DNA of 64,000 nucleotides from Salminus brasiliensis (GCF_030463535.1 NC_132879.1:39524597-39588596); one strand, 5' to 3'. Counted from the first letter of the stretch, positions 37,201-49,057 are shown. Numbers and translations are program-made. The notes: a model not told the origin generated them from the sequence alone.

Positions 37201-40200
37201 GGGTTCAGTGTGAGAAAGCACCTGTGCCTTTAAAATTGTTTAAAAGTTTTAAAAGTACCTGAAACAAAAAAGGTATTACATTAGCAGACAATTATTTATG
37301 TTTATTGAAACAAATGTGCAGACATTTTCACTAACCCTCTTTCTTGGTAGTGAGGGGACAGAGCCTGTGTGCTTTGACACAATGTTCCAGGGGCTTCACA
37401 GAGTGCGGCGTCTCTCTACAGAGTCTTCGGTGCTTGAACCTACCTTTGTCCTCACCACAAAGTGGCACTGGTACTGGGAGAATGTGTACAGGAATTGGAT
37501 ACAGTATGCGTCAATTGTAAGTTAGAAACCAGTAAAGCCCTCCTGATAATTTTTTTATCCACTGTATTCTTTGTTTTTAAATTCACACTGCATTCCCCTC
37601 TTTTCCAATCACAGAAGGAGATGCACAGATTGTCCTCCATCACCAGCGATGAGCTTGAGCAAAAATATCTACAATTTCTGAAAGACGATAACAATGCTGT
37701 GGCCACATTTACCACTGACAAGCAGTTTTACGAGCTGAATTTTAGAGGTATGATATCCAATTTGTATCACTGACTGTTTTTATTTGTATTTGTGATTTAT
37801 TTTACCCCTGTTTTTATTCCTTAAATCCCATTTTCAGTGTCATTGAATCTATCCTTGGTTTATTTGCAGAAGATCTTGTGAAGCACTTTGAGCTACATTT
37901 TGATGTATGAAGGAAACTACTACTTCTAGGACCCTCTATTATATATACTACTATTGCTACTACTACTAATAATAATAATAATAATATTGATAATAATAAT
38001 AATCATCATTTTAATTATACAAATAATAATTAAGGTGGTTTAAAGTTAAAAATGTGTTGTTTGTTTTTGTTTTTTTGTTTTTTTTTGTTTTGTTTTTTTT
38101 ACATTTTCCTAGTTTGACCCTTCAAACTGTCTGCAGTAGATTGTGTAGCTGTATACTGCTATGGTATAATCCGCAATTGTAGCCTACTCTTTCAAATACA
38201 ACTTTTAATAATTTTTCTTTCTCAAAAAGAATAAAGCATGGGTGTTCTTTAATATATACATACATACATTGAACAAATTAAAATTATTATGTGACTTTTT
38301 TATCAAAGACATGAAGCAGAGAAATGAAATGAGTGGCACAGAGAGAATGGTCAGACGACGGCCACAGTTTCTTTCCTCCTTGGATGTCCAAAGAGCCAGA
38401 ACTAGGTAAAAGAATCCACAAACCATAGTCATTATACCATGCATTACTTATGTGACACTTAACTGTTCACTGTTAACTTTTTAAAGAAATAACAATGTAA
38501 AAGAACACTGCTTCTGACTATGAAGTAACTTTTTTTTTTTACTTTTTCCTTTAGTAGAAGAGGTGCACAGTCCAGCTCTTATAAAGGTGTCCCTGGCTTT
38601 TGGGACAAGACTGCAACTCCAGCCTCTGGATTTCAGGTATAGCATCTAGTTAGTGTTCCAAGCCTATTTTTCATTCTTACCCACCTGTTTCATAGCCTTA
38701 ATTTTGAATTTTACATATCTGCTCTCCTCCATGCGATTACAGAGGGTCTTCCTTAGTCCTTCTGACAAGGATTATGCCAGAGTGCACGTACATTTTCACA
38801 AGACCATGAAGAACTTTAGCATCCTGAAAATCGAAAGAGTCCAGAACAAGAAACTGTGGGAAGATTTTCAGACGTGAGTACCAGATATCAGCACCATTAA
38901 ATTCAAGACTGAACTGACAGAGCAGCTGTTGGACAAGCCTTAGAAATATTTAAATGTAATGATAGTCAAGGGAGAAATGTGTTACAAAACACAGTGCAAT
39001 GCACCTGCTGTGTATGGGCTGCATAGTTGCAAACCTCTCATAGTGCCCACGCTGACCCCTGTCCACCTGCCAAAGAGCCTACAATGGACGAGCAAGGGTC
39101 GAAACACCTTGGACCTTGGAGCAATGTAAGGTCACATGGACGTTCGGGTACAAAAAGTCCAATTTGCAGCAGCACCACCTTCCAGTTTTGTGGACTTGGG
39201 GGATCTGCTGCCAACATCTTGGCGCCAGATACCACAAGGCTGTTAGAGTAAGCTGTTGGCTCTGTTGCCAACAGAATAATAGGCAGATAGTGTATATTTT
39301 CTGGGTCAGTAGCATCCTGCAGAAGGTTTTCTTTCATCAGTGTAAAAACTGAAGTTTTACTTTTGACCGACAGCAGTGTCAAGGACTTCTGGTGTTGGTG
39401 TAGTTATGACCTGGAGTGTTAAACACCCCAAAATGAAGAATACTAGTGTGTTCTTTTTTCAACTCATTCGTTCATATTAAGTCAAGTCAAGTCGAATAGC
39501 GCTTTTTACAACTGTTGTCGTCACAAAGCAGCTTTACATAATTAGTACTTAATAAAGGACAGAGACAGAGAAGAAAGAAGAAATAACATGAAGGATCAAA
39601 GACCCCCGTGAGCAAGCCAACTGCGACATTCACGGCTCCAAAAGTGTTAATTCACCACTGCTGCCTTTTGTTTATAGAAAAAGAGAGCAAATGAAAAAAG
39701 TGAAAAAGGACAAGAAATATGCTGAGGGGGAGCGGTTTTTATTTCATGGCACCAGATCCATGCTCATTGATGATATATGCCTCCAGAACTTTGACATGAA
39801 AGTATCCGGAGCCAATGGGACAGTGTACGGGCAAGGTAAGACAGTAAATGTGCTATTTAATCCAAAATGTCTCTTGGATTAGTAGTTTAACAAATTTATA
39901 TGCTCATACATTTTTCCTTCTGATTTCTTGCAGGAAGTTACTTTGCAAAGGATGCAAAATACTCCCATGATCACACTGATAATTTGGACAGGAGATTTAT
40001 GTTCATGTGCAGGGTACTGGTTGGGCAGTACACTAGAGGTGCGTCCCATTACAGCTGCCCCCCAGCTAAAGATTCCACAGGCACTCTTTATGACAGCTGT
40101 GTGAATGACGTCCGAGAGCCCACCATTTATGTTGTGTTCAATAAAACCCAAGTCTACCCAGAGTTCCTGATCACATACGAAGAGAACAAATACCCACAGT

Positions 40201-41021
40201 CTGTAGTAAATTCTTTCCAGCATAGCGTAGGTACTCTTGCTCAAAGTTTAGCTCAGTCAGCAGTAACAGATATCACCCCAACCTCTACACCCACAGCCCT
40301 TGCAGTTACCAGCCAAACATCTGATGTCTCTGAATCTCAGAACCAAACAGCAGAAACTAAAGCTTCACCTAAGACCAGCTTACCAGGTTACACCAATCAG
40401 TTGGAGAATGCTAAAATTCAGACAGCATCTGGGTCATCTTGCAGCTCTGACGTGATTCAGGATTCATGGAAACCAGTAACTCTCAGCAGCCTAGACTCAG
40501 ATTTTTCTGATTTGGAAACTAATGTTTTGTATTCATTTATTACACTAAGCTCTCCAACTAACACAAACACGGTTCCCTTTAATCATTCCCTCCCAAGTTC
40601 CTCAGCAATGTCCAGAAATGTCAAAAATTATTTGTCAGGGAACACTCTTCACTCAGACAGGACAAAAATACAAATAGCAACTCTGTCATCTTATGCTTCT
40701 GACATTACTGAGCCAACAACTCTGAATGTCCTTCAAGATTCTCAACAATCAGTGCATCTTAGCAGCTCCCCAGAGGTGTCATATTTGCAGAAAGATATTT
40801 TGGATGAATTTACAGTTGAACAAAGATTTTCAACCCAAACCAAACCTGCTGTCTTCGACCAGTCTCCTGCCTCCTCTTTCTTAGCAAAGGAGAGTAGTTC
40901 CCCTTCAGCTCATAAACAGTCTTGCTCTCATTGTTCCTTCTTAGACTCCTCAGACATTGTTCGCCAGTCTCCACCCCAAACACCCCAAGAAAAGCCAAAA
41001 TCAGACTGTACTGTGCAATGA
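33084..41021 (+). CDS. parp12: PARP12-like mono-ADP-ribosyltransferase with long tail, gene B
   Basis: Twelve exons: 33084-33355, 33551-33686, 34896-35235, 35433-35480, 37053-37179, 37351-37516, 37615-37747, 38309-38405, 38555-38636, 38743-38873, 39678-39835 and 39934-41021, giving ~925 residues. The N-terminal domain and five CCCH fingers all keep their Cys and His residues. WWE and catalytic domains follow, with His534, Tyr566 and Ile628 (H-Y-I). The catalytic domain is more diverged than in A and C: VYGQGSYFA replaces AYGKGSYFA, and NKTQVYPEFLITY replaces EKHQ-type sequence. After residue ~643 a Ser/Thr-rich tail of about 280 residues contains an internal repeat and ends in CTVQ, a possible CaaX box. 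A second ATG at 33087 has a better context (A at -3, G at +4); either start changes one residue only. Role is inferred from the family: RNA-binding, interferon-linked ADP-ribosylation. Confidence 0.88.
33375..33444. repeat. (TA)n(GA)n compound microsatellite
   Basis: About 15 TA units run directly into about 19 GA units inside the short first intron of gene B. Confidence 0.95.
34229..34283. repeat. (TA)n microsatellite
   Basis: About 27 TA units in intron 2 of gene B. Confidence 0.95.
34896..35235 (+). CDS. parp12: Gene B exon 3: zinc fingers 3 and 4
   Basis: Encodes VCVSYNKGNSAYGNCPDKEA and then [11 protein letters not shown] with C-x7-C-x5-C-x3-H spacing. Much of the exon is nearly the same as exon 3 of gene C, in DNA as well as protein, while the catalytic domains of B and C are far less alike. 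Confidence 0.88.
36105..36387 (+). mobile_element. tRNA-derived SINE, copy 2
   Basis: Box A and box B words as in copy 1, a variable GT-rich middle and the GTGCACCTTTACCTTT end. It lies in intron 4 of gene B. Confidence 0.85.
36704..37000 (+). mobile_element. tRNA-derived SINE, copy 3
   Basis: Same structure and orientation as copy 2, starting about 600 bases downstream in the same intron. Its right end lies only about 50 bases before exon 5 of gene B. Confidence 0.85.
39030..39330 (+). mobile_element. Tc1-like relic in intron 10 of gene B
   Basis: GATCTGCTGCCAACATCTTG and GGCGCCAGATACCACAAGG match the 3' coding part of a fish Tc1-type transposase as I recall it. No open frame survives. Confidence 0.55.
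39478..39640 (+). repeat. Common teleost interspersed repeat
   Basis: GTCAAGTCAAGTCGAATAGC followed by CACAAAGCAGCTTTACATAA and GTGAGCAAGCCAACTGCGAC. Related in reverse to 23757-23860. It lies in intron 10 of gene B, 40 bases before exon 11. Confidence 0.55.
39934..41021 (+). CDS. parp12: Gene B exon 12: catalytic C-terminus and repeat-bearing tail
   Basis: A single 1088-base exon. The first ~80 residues complete the PARP fold ([20 protein letters not shown]). The remaining ~280 residues are Ser/Thr/Gln-rich and probably disordered. Two related blocks start at AKIQTASGSSCSSDV (about residue 723) and TKIQIATLSSYASDI (about 807). Each runs on to a DS..PV/SV-LSS-S motif and an acidic hydrophobic end (LETNVLYSF and LQKDILDEF). 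A Cys-His cluster (SCSHCSF) lies near the end. The last residues are CTVQ. Confidence 0.88.
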
Positions 41022-41159
41022 TTTATATGCACATGTTCAATGTGATTATTACCCAACTTTGGCAGGCACTAAACTAAAGTGCTGATGCTTCTAAATTGTA
41101 TTTATGTTTTTGCTGCTTTTGTTGGAAGCACTTTCTGATGTACAGGGAAGGCTTTTGTT

Positions 41160-41165
41160 AATAAA
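41160..41165 (+). promoter_or_regulatory. Polyadenylation signal of gene B
   Basis: AATAAA 139 bases after the stop codon. Confidence 0.6.
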
Positions 41166-41169
41166 TTTT

Positions 41170-42500
41170 AGGGGAGCATTGCTGTGAAGATTTGATTGCC
41201 TTCAGCAACGAGCGATAGTGAGTCACCAGCCAACCTCATTCCCAACTCCCCAACTTATCCCAGAAGTACTGGGTGTAACACTATAATTCCAAAGAACACA
41301 GTTCTAATGCTCCACAGCTCAATCCTTTATACCACTTTAGCCTATGCTTGGCACAAGGCACAATGCCAACAAGGCACAATACATGTTTTTCTGCCTCAGA
41401 GAGCTCTCTTCTACTGGCAATACTTCTCTACAGGCTGTGTGTGAGCATTTGCACATTTGTGTCAGCAGTGGGTGCAACTTAAAGTAGATGCATTCATTAG
41501 AAGGGGTATTCACAAACATTTTTGACATATGACCTAGAAATGTGATTGGCTGGGATTACTCTGCCAGTGTTTTACCTTATTTGTCTAAAACAACAATTAT
41601 CAGCCATAAAAACAGTTGAAATCGACAGTTAATGAGCATGTGAAGGAATAATATATGTAATAAATGACACTGAGTTCAGGCAACAAGCAATGCAAGCAAT
41701 CAGCAGTGACGCTCTAGTTACAAAAAAACTAAACATTGTTTTTTAAGCATAGCATGAAGCCAGACATCCTTTCATTTAAACATTCAAATTAGCTACAAAC
41801 AGACGAGGAGCAGCAAAATCATATGATACAGACTAGAGAGCTGTGTGACTCTTCCTTGGTGTTTAAATGCAGTAGCGCTTGCTTAAATATCACAGCTATA
41901 TTTCTTTGCAAACGTAAGTCAATCTTCTTGTCAATGAGTGTTTTGTGTCATCATAGCATCACATTTCAATAATAAATATCACGATCAGAACTGAATCAGG
42001 GTAGTGTCATACCTTGAAAAACTGGCACTAGTGTGCTAGTAGTAGCTTTGTACCTTCTGCCTTGTATCTCAGGGTATAGCCCTCCCTCTCATGTGTTATT
42101 GCTTGAATCTGATATTCGTTATTTTCCTTCTACACATGTAGAAGCAGTGTTGTGGAAAAACTTAAGTCAACCTCAGAAGGTTTGTAATCCGCAGAAGAGA
42201 GCTCTTAATTTTTGTGTTGTCAAAAGAGAAATTCACAACTATGTGATTTAAGAACTTTAAGATCTTTTTTCTAAGCTAAATCAAAGAGTCTTCAGTTTCA
42301 AAAAAGTGAATTAATATATAAATCTTGGGTGACATGGTGGTACAGCAGAAAAGTGGCTTATTTTTTAAAGTTGTAATAAATAATAATTGAATGATTAATA
42401 TCTACAAATGACTTATGTTGCTTACAACAGTGTGGTAGAAGGGGTGGTGTTTCGGACAGTGTCAGAGCTGATACGGCAAACTGGCTTCTTTCAACTACAA
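41170..42500. other. Intergenic DNA between gene B and the solo LTR
   Basis: No gene seen. Short open frames here (41196-41444, 42033-42251) have no splice sites or motifs. Confidence 0.5.
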
Positions 42501-42533
42501 CTGACATGTCAGAGGAGGTATTTGTATACATAT

Positions 42534-43138
42534 TGTCCGGTCCGTGTCGCCGCGCCCACCCCGAGGGCGGTCCCGAACCGCGGCCCACAGGCTTCAAGTT
42601 CAAGGACTTTTATATGTTCACGTATATGTATCATGTTTTGATTTGGATCACCTGAGTGCTGGGTTATAAAGGGAGCAAACGCCATCTTCTCGTTGCCGAG
42701 ATTTATCCTTGCTACGCCAAGCGGTATGTTGGCTTCGCTGGTCGAGAGGCTCTAGGTCTGTTTCTGGTGTTCTCTGGAGTTCGCTCTGTAAGAGCCGATT
42801 CATGTTCAGGAGGAGTTCGCTTCTTGGTTGACCGGTTGGTCGCCTGGAGGATTCGGCGACCGATTCCCTAGTGTTCGAGTCACGTAAGTTTAGTTGCGCC
42901 TGACAAGCGCGGTTTTGGGTTTTTATTTAGCTTCCCTATCCCGCCTGGCTCCCTGGCTACCAACCAGCCTCAGGTGGCCTTCAGGTTTAGCCCATGTTAG
43001 TTTGTCTTTTGTCTTGTTTATCCGTTATCCCTGGATATTGCTGCACTCTTGTGTTTTCCCCTGTTTTGTTAATAAATCATGCATCGCACCGTCCCTGCGA
43101 GTGTTCACCCGTCATTGTCTAGCCTAGCCAGCCTGACA
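42534..43138 (+). mobile_element. Solo LTR
   Basis: A TG...CA unit of about 605 bases. GC-rich 5' end (GTGTCGCCGCGCCCACCCCG), an AATAAA near the 3' end and CCTGCGAGTGTTCACCCG match the LTR of the element at 30330. Flanks CATAT and CATAG give an imperfect 5-base target duplication. Confidence 0.75.
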
Positions 43139-43329
43139 CATAGCCTTGTTTAACATGTTTTTGTGCTGTTTCTAGAGCATAATATTAATTTTTCACTACC
43201 ATTTGTTTTTACTTCACTCATCTTTAATGTTATGGCATCAACATAAGGCCAGATGTTAAAAGCCAAAAAGCAGAATCATAACTGTTATAAATGAGACTAC
43301 TGCCAATAAAAGGCAATTTTTATTACTTT

Positions 43330-44280
43330 CTTCAAAGTCAAAAGTTTACATATACTAAGATTATTATGCCTTTAAACAATTTGGGACAGCCAATATAATA
43401 TAATGATGTCTTTAGAACCTTCTGATCTGCTCTGATTTCTGGTTTATTGTCAATATCTGAGTTAATTAGAGACACACCTGTGGATGTATTTAAAGGCACA
43501 CCTGGAATGCACTGCTTCTTTGTGTAACATCATGGGGAAGTTGAAAGAAATCAGCCAAGATATCAGGAAGATATTTGTGGACTTGCACATGTCTGGCTCA
43601 TCCTTGGGTGCAATTTCCAGGTGTCTGAAGGTGCCTTGTACATCTGTACAAACAATTATACGCAAGTACAAACAAGATGGAAATGTCCAGCCATCATACC
43701 ACTCAGGAAGGAGACAGGTTCTGTGTCCCAGAGATTTGGTCCGAAATGTGCATCAAACCAAGAACAAAAGCAAAAGACCTTGTGAAGATGCTGGCTGAAG
43801 CTGGTAAGAGTGTGTCATTATCCACAGTGAAACAAGTTCTGTCTCGACATGGGCTGAAAGGCCACTCTGCCAGGAAGAAGCTCAAGAATTACTCATAAAG
43901 AAACATCAAAAAGACAGATTAATGCAAATGCACACAGGGACAAAGATCTTAATTTTTGGAGACATGTCCTGTGGTCTGGTGAAACTAAAATTGAATTGTT
44001 TGGCCATAATAACCATTGTTGCGTTTGGGGGAAAAAGAGGGAAGCTTACAAGCCTAAGACCACCATCCCAACTGTGAAACACGGGAGTGGCAGCATCATG
44101 TTGTGGGGTTGTTTTGCTTCAGGAGGGACTGGTGCACTTCAGAAAATAGATGGCATCACGAGGAAAAAACATTATGTGGAAATACTGAAGCAACATCTCA
44201 GTACATCAGCCAGGAAGTTAAAGCTTGGGTGCAAATGGGTCTTTCCAAATGTATAATGACAAGGCGGCCAAACAGGATCT
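43330..44280 (+). pseudogene. Broken Sleeping Beauty-like transposon, copy 1
   Basis: The left terminal repeat (AAGTTTACATATACTAAG), the PAIRED-like N-terminus (MGKLKEISQDIRKIFVDLHM, GAISRCLKVPCTSVQTI) and the first catalytic block are readable on +. Frameshifts break the frame. The text stops near KWVF at about 44250, so the last third with the second Asp and Glu is missing. Confidence 0.85.
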
Positions 44281-45950
44281 AGGAGACCTTATTATGGTCT
44301 CCATGTTGACTTTTGTTTAGTATCTAAGCTAAGGTGTCTTTGGATTCTAGTCTATACAAACTAGCTAAGGGTATTTTTCTGAGTAAACAGTGAATCACTT
44401 GTATGTTGCTCTGGATAAGAGTGTCTGCGAAATGCCTTAAATGTCAATGTAAATGAAGACCTGCCCACTGAAAAGACCCTTCACCCAGAAAGTGGTTCAA
44501 ACTCCGAACAAGCTGGCAAGCATGTACTGTAGTTAGCAGCTGGCTACGTGTAGCAGCTCTTTGTATTACACACACCAGTGATTTTTGTAATATTGATGCT
44601 ATTATAATATTGATTTAAAAATATTAATGTATTATAGTCAGAATATTTATTATTTTGTTAATAAATCATTTTATTGTAAATTTGTAAATTATGTAAATTT
44701 TATTTGAGGCTCCCGGGGGGATATATTAAATTCTATCATAATATTTATGTTTTCACATTTTCAAAATACTAAAAATCATTATTTTTTTAGTGGTAGTTAC
44801 ACACTAAAGAAAATATAACACCGTGTGATATTCCATTACCATGACCTAGGTTTGGGCTGCATTGTTTTTTTTTTTTTTGTATTCTAATTACATTGACAAA
44901 TAACAGTCAGTTTGTAAATTATTATATGCAGGACTGTGCAGAAAGTTTACACACTTTTGAAAATTAGACTAGAAAAGCTCATCTGGGCACTAACGTGAAC
45001 AAACAGAAAAAACATTTATATAAAGCGTAGTGGTTTTACAGCAGTGTTTATTAACACAAAACCTCCCTTCATGGGAGTCTAGTGTTATTAATACACCTGG
45101 TTTGGTAGATCAGGTGAGCTGGTGATGGAATTGAACACATACATGTGTTAGCTGGGGGCTTCTGGGAGAAATCTTTGTTCTTCAAACTAGCTATCAATAT
45201 ATCAACTACTTTCTTCAAAATGAAAACTTCTAGTTACTTTTGACTGCATTTATATTTACCTGCATCTGCTCTAATGTGATGTGATGTTTTTACAAAAAAC
45301 AAACAAACAAAAAAACACTTATTGCCATTGCTTGTGTGTTCATGGGTCATGTCTTGGCTTATGTAGGTCATATGTGTCTGCCTACTTTTGCCTGGTGCAA
45401 GAAACGCCCTAGTTTAGTACTGTCATCTCAGACAAGCTGAGGATTTCCACTCCTCCCACAACAACATGACTGTGATATCCTTCTCTATGAACTATGATTT
45501 TGTAATGTCCATAGGTGTATTTATTATGTAAAAATGTTCACAAAAACATTTTGTTAATATTCCATTTTATTTGGAATCGGAGGCTTTCCACTTCTCTCAC
45601 TGGCATTTAGTGTTCACCCGCATGTTTATATTAGACTAGCTGTTTGGATCGCAATAATTATTTCATTTCAAGAATCACCCAAACAAGAAATAAACACTCT
45701 TAACTGCCCATACTTTTGCAAGTTACTGTGTATGTGGTGCAGGTGTTCCAAAGTTCATAACCTCGCCCAATAAGCCTGTTTTTTTTTTTTTTTTTTTTCC
45801 CAACACCTGCTCACAGTCACCTGTCCTTAACAAGCCTTGTTGACATGTGGCAGTTTCATTTCCTTATAAGCTCTGTACACACGTCATCAGTCCCGTGTCT
45901 CATTCAGACTGCAATATCCCCTTCCTTCAAGGGATCTTTTCACTGGTACA
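43358..45950 (+). repeat. Tandem duplication unit 1 (~2.59 kb)
   Basis: The whole unit, including the broken Sleeping Beauty-like element and 1.7 kb of AT-rich DNA, is repeated directly after itself at 45951-48540. By eye I found one substitution (A at ~44010 versus G at ~46602) and two homopolymer-length differences. Confidence 0.93.
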
Positions 45951-46870
45951 GATTATTATGCCTTTAAACAATTTGGGACAGCCAATATAATATAATGATG
46001 TCTTTAGAACCTTCTGATCTGCTCTGATTTCTGGTTTATTGTCAATATCTGAGTTAATTAGAGACACACCTGTGGATGTATTTAAAGGCACACCTGGAAT
46101 GCACTGCTTCTTTGTGTAACATCATGGGGAAGTTGAAAGAAATCAGCCAAGATATCAGGAAGATATTTGTGGACTTGCACATGTCTGGCTCATCCTTGGG
46201 TGCAATTTCCAGGTGTCTGAAGGTGCCTTGTACATCTGTACAAACAATTATACGCAAGTACAAACAAGATGGAAATGTCCAGCCATCATACCACTCAGGA
46301 AGGAGACAGGTTCTGTGTCCCAGAGATTTGGTCCGAAATGTGCATCAAACCAAGAACAAAAGCAAAAGACCTTGTGAAGATGCTGGCTGAAGCTGGTAAG
46401 AGTGTGTCATTATCCACAGTGAAACAAGTTCTGTCTCGACATGGGCTGAAAGGCCACTCTGCCAGGAAGAAGCTCAAGAATTACTCATAAAGAAACATCA
46501 AAAAGACAGATTAATGCAAATGCACACAGGGACAAAGATCTTAATTTTTGGAGACATGTCCTGTGGTCTGGTGAAACTAAAATTGAATTGTTTGGCCATA
46601 ATGACCATTGTTGCGTTTGGGGGAAAAAGAGGGAAGCTTACAAGCCTAAGACCACCATCCCAACTGTGAAACACGGGAGTGGCAGCATCATGTTGTGGGG
46701 TTGTTTTGCTTCAGGAGGGACTGGTGCACTTCAGAAAATAGATGGCATCACGAGGAAAAAACATTATGTGGAAATACTGAAGCAACATCTCAGTACATCA
46801 GCCAGGAAGTTAAAGCTTGGGTGCAAATGGGTCTTTCCAAATGTATAATGACAAGGCGGCCAAACAGGAT
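45951..46870 (+). pseudogene. Broken Sleeping Beauty-like transposon, copy 2
   Basis: Same frameshifts and truncation as copy 1; one residue differs (HND in place of HNN at the GHN block). Confidence 0.85.
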
Positions 46871-48540
46871 CTAGGAGACCTTATTATGGTCTCCATGTTG
46901 ACTTTTGTTTAGTATCTAAGCTAAGGTGTCTTTGGATTCTAGTCTATACAAACTAGCTAAGGGTATTTTTCTGAGTAAACAGTGAATCACTTGTATGTTG
47001 CTCTGGATAAGAGTGTCTGCGAAATGCCTTAAATGTCAATGTAAATGAAGACCTGCCCACTGAAAAGACCCTTCACCCAGAAAGTGGTTCAAACTCCGAA
47101 CAAGCTGGCAAGCATGTACTGTAGTTAGCAGCTGGCTACGTGTAGCAGCTCTTTGTATTACACACACCAGTGATTTTTGTAATATTGATGCTATTATAAT
47201 ATTGATTTAAAAATATTAATGTATTATAGTCAGAATATTTATTATTTTGTTAATAAATCATTTTATTGTAAATTTGTAAATTATGTAAATTTTATTTGAG
47301 GCTCCCGGGGGGATATATTAAATTCTATCATAATATTTATGTTTTCACATTTTCAAAATACTAAAAATCATTATTTTTTTAGTGGTAGTTACACACTAAA
47401 GAAAATATAACACCGTGTGATATTCCATTACCATGACCTAGGTTTGGGCTGCATTGTTTTTTTTTTTTTGTATTCTAATTACATTGACAAATAACAGTCA
47501 GTTTGTAAATTATTATATGCAGGACTGTGCAGAAAGTTTACACACTTTTGAAAATTAGACTAGAAAAGCTCATCTGGGCACTAACGTGAACAAACAGAAA
47601 AAACATTTATATAAAGCGTAGTGGTTTTACAGCAGTGTTTATTAACACAAAACCTCCCTTCATGGGAGTCTAGTGTTATTAATACACCTGGTTTGGTAGA
47701 TCAGGTGAGCTGGTGATGGAATTGAACACATACATGTGTTAGCTGGGGGCTTCTGGGAGAAATCTTTGTTCTTCAAACTAGCTATCAATATATCAACTAC
47801 TTTCTTCAAAATGAAAACTTCTAGTTACTTTTGACTGCATTTATATTTACCTGCATCTGCTCTAATGTGATGTGATGTTTTTACAAAAAACAAACAAACA
47901 AAAAAACACTTATTGCCATTGCTTGTGTGTTCATGGGTCATGTCTTGGCTTATGTAGGTCATATGTGTCTGCCTACTTTTGCCTGGTGCAAGAAACGCCC
48001 TAGTTTAGTACTGTCATCTCAGACAAGCTGAGGATTTCCACTCCTCCCACAACAACATGACTGTGATATCCTTCTCTATGAACTATGATTTTGTAATGTC
48101 CATAGGTGTATTTATTATGTAAAAATGTTCACAAAAACATTTTGTTAATATTCCATTTTATTTGGAATCGGAGGCTTTCCACTTCTCTCACTGGCATTTA
48201 GTGTTCACCCGCATGTTTATATTAGACTAGCTGTTTGGATCGCAATAATTATTTCATTTCAAGAATCACCCAAACAAGAAATAAACACTCTTAACTGCCC
48301 ATACTTTTGCAAGTTACTGTGTATGTGGTGCAGGTGTTCCAAAGTTCATAACCTCGCCCAATAAGCCTGTTTTTTTTTTTTTTTTTTTCCCAACACCTGC
48401 TCACAGTCACCTGTCCTTAACAAGCCTTGTTGACATGTGGCAGTTTCATTTCCTTATAAGCTCTGTACACACGTCATCAGTCCCGTGTCTCATTCAGACT
48501 GCAATATCCCCTTCCTTCAAGGGATCTTTTCACTGGTACA
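45951..48540 (+). repeat. Tandem duplication unit 2 (~2.59 kb)
   Basis: Head-to-tail copy of 43358-45950. It starts inside the terminal repeat of the Sleeping Beauty-like element, so this copy lacks the outer end of that repeat. Confidence 0.93.
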
Positions 48541-49030
48541 GCAGTGACTGAGACCCTCAGCTAGCTTAATTTTTATGCGGATTTTTTTCAAACAAATTAA
48601 ATCTTTTTACTGTGTACTTATATATTATTGACTAAGTTTAAATACGTTCACTTTTTGACATTTGATCTCACACCAACCTGACTGTAAGGGAAAGGGTGGG
48701 GAGGGAAGGGTTTACTAGGTAAAATTTCCCATTGGTTTAAGGTAGCACAGATAAATTTAACAGAACATAATTAATTTTACATAATAAATGTGCGTCTTGT
48801 CAGACCCATTTATTTTCTGTTAACCCATTGTCCATTTGAGGTGGGAATATAGCAGTGATTAGTGATTTGTGTGATTTGCCCTACCTTAAGCTGCCACCAT
48901 TTTCACAGGACTACTCCCTGGGGGCAAAGTAACATGTACACCCAGCAAGAGCAGTACAAGTGAAATGGGACACAGCCCTAGTTTTGTATGTCAGCATTTC
49001 ACTCAGTTACAAAAAATAGGCTACACAGAG
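48541..49030. other. Upstream region of gene C
   Basis: AT-rich with a G-rich patch at 48687-48712. No TATA box or ISRE with full consensus was found here. Confidence 0.45.
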
Positions 49031-49037
49031 ACAGAGG

Positions 49038-49047
49038 CAAAACGAAA
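49038..49047 (-). promoter_or_regulatory. Weak ISRE/IRF-like site of gene C
   Basis: CAAAACGAAA is one base from GAAANNGAAA and contains the IRF core AANNGAAA. On the minus strand it reads TTTCGTTTTG, nine of ten bases equal to the A and B sites. It lies 11 bases before the chosen ATG, so it would be in the 5' UTR or at the start site. Confidence 0.4.
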
Positions 49048-49057
49048 CTTAGCAGTC

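Noticed and set aside
43484-46848. Functional Sleeping Beauty-like transposase
   Set aside because: Frameshifts are present and the last third, including two catalytic positions, is missing in both copies.
43358-48540. CRISPR array or satellite
   Set aside because: Only two copies of a long unit with no spacer-repeat structure.
48965-49057. Upstream in-frame ATG as the start of gene C
   Set aside because: The extra 31 residues have no counterpart in A, B or ZAP, while the ATG at 49058 aligns with all of them. It remains possible.
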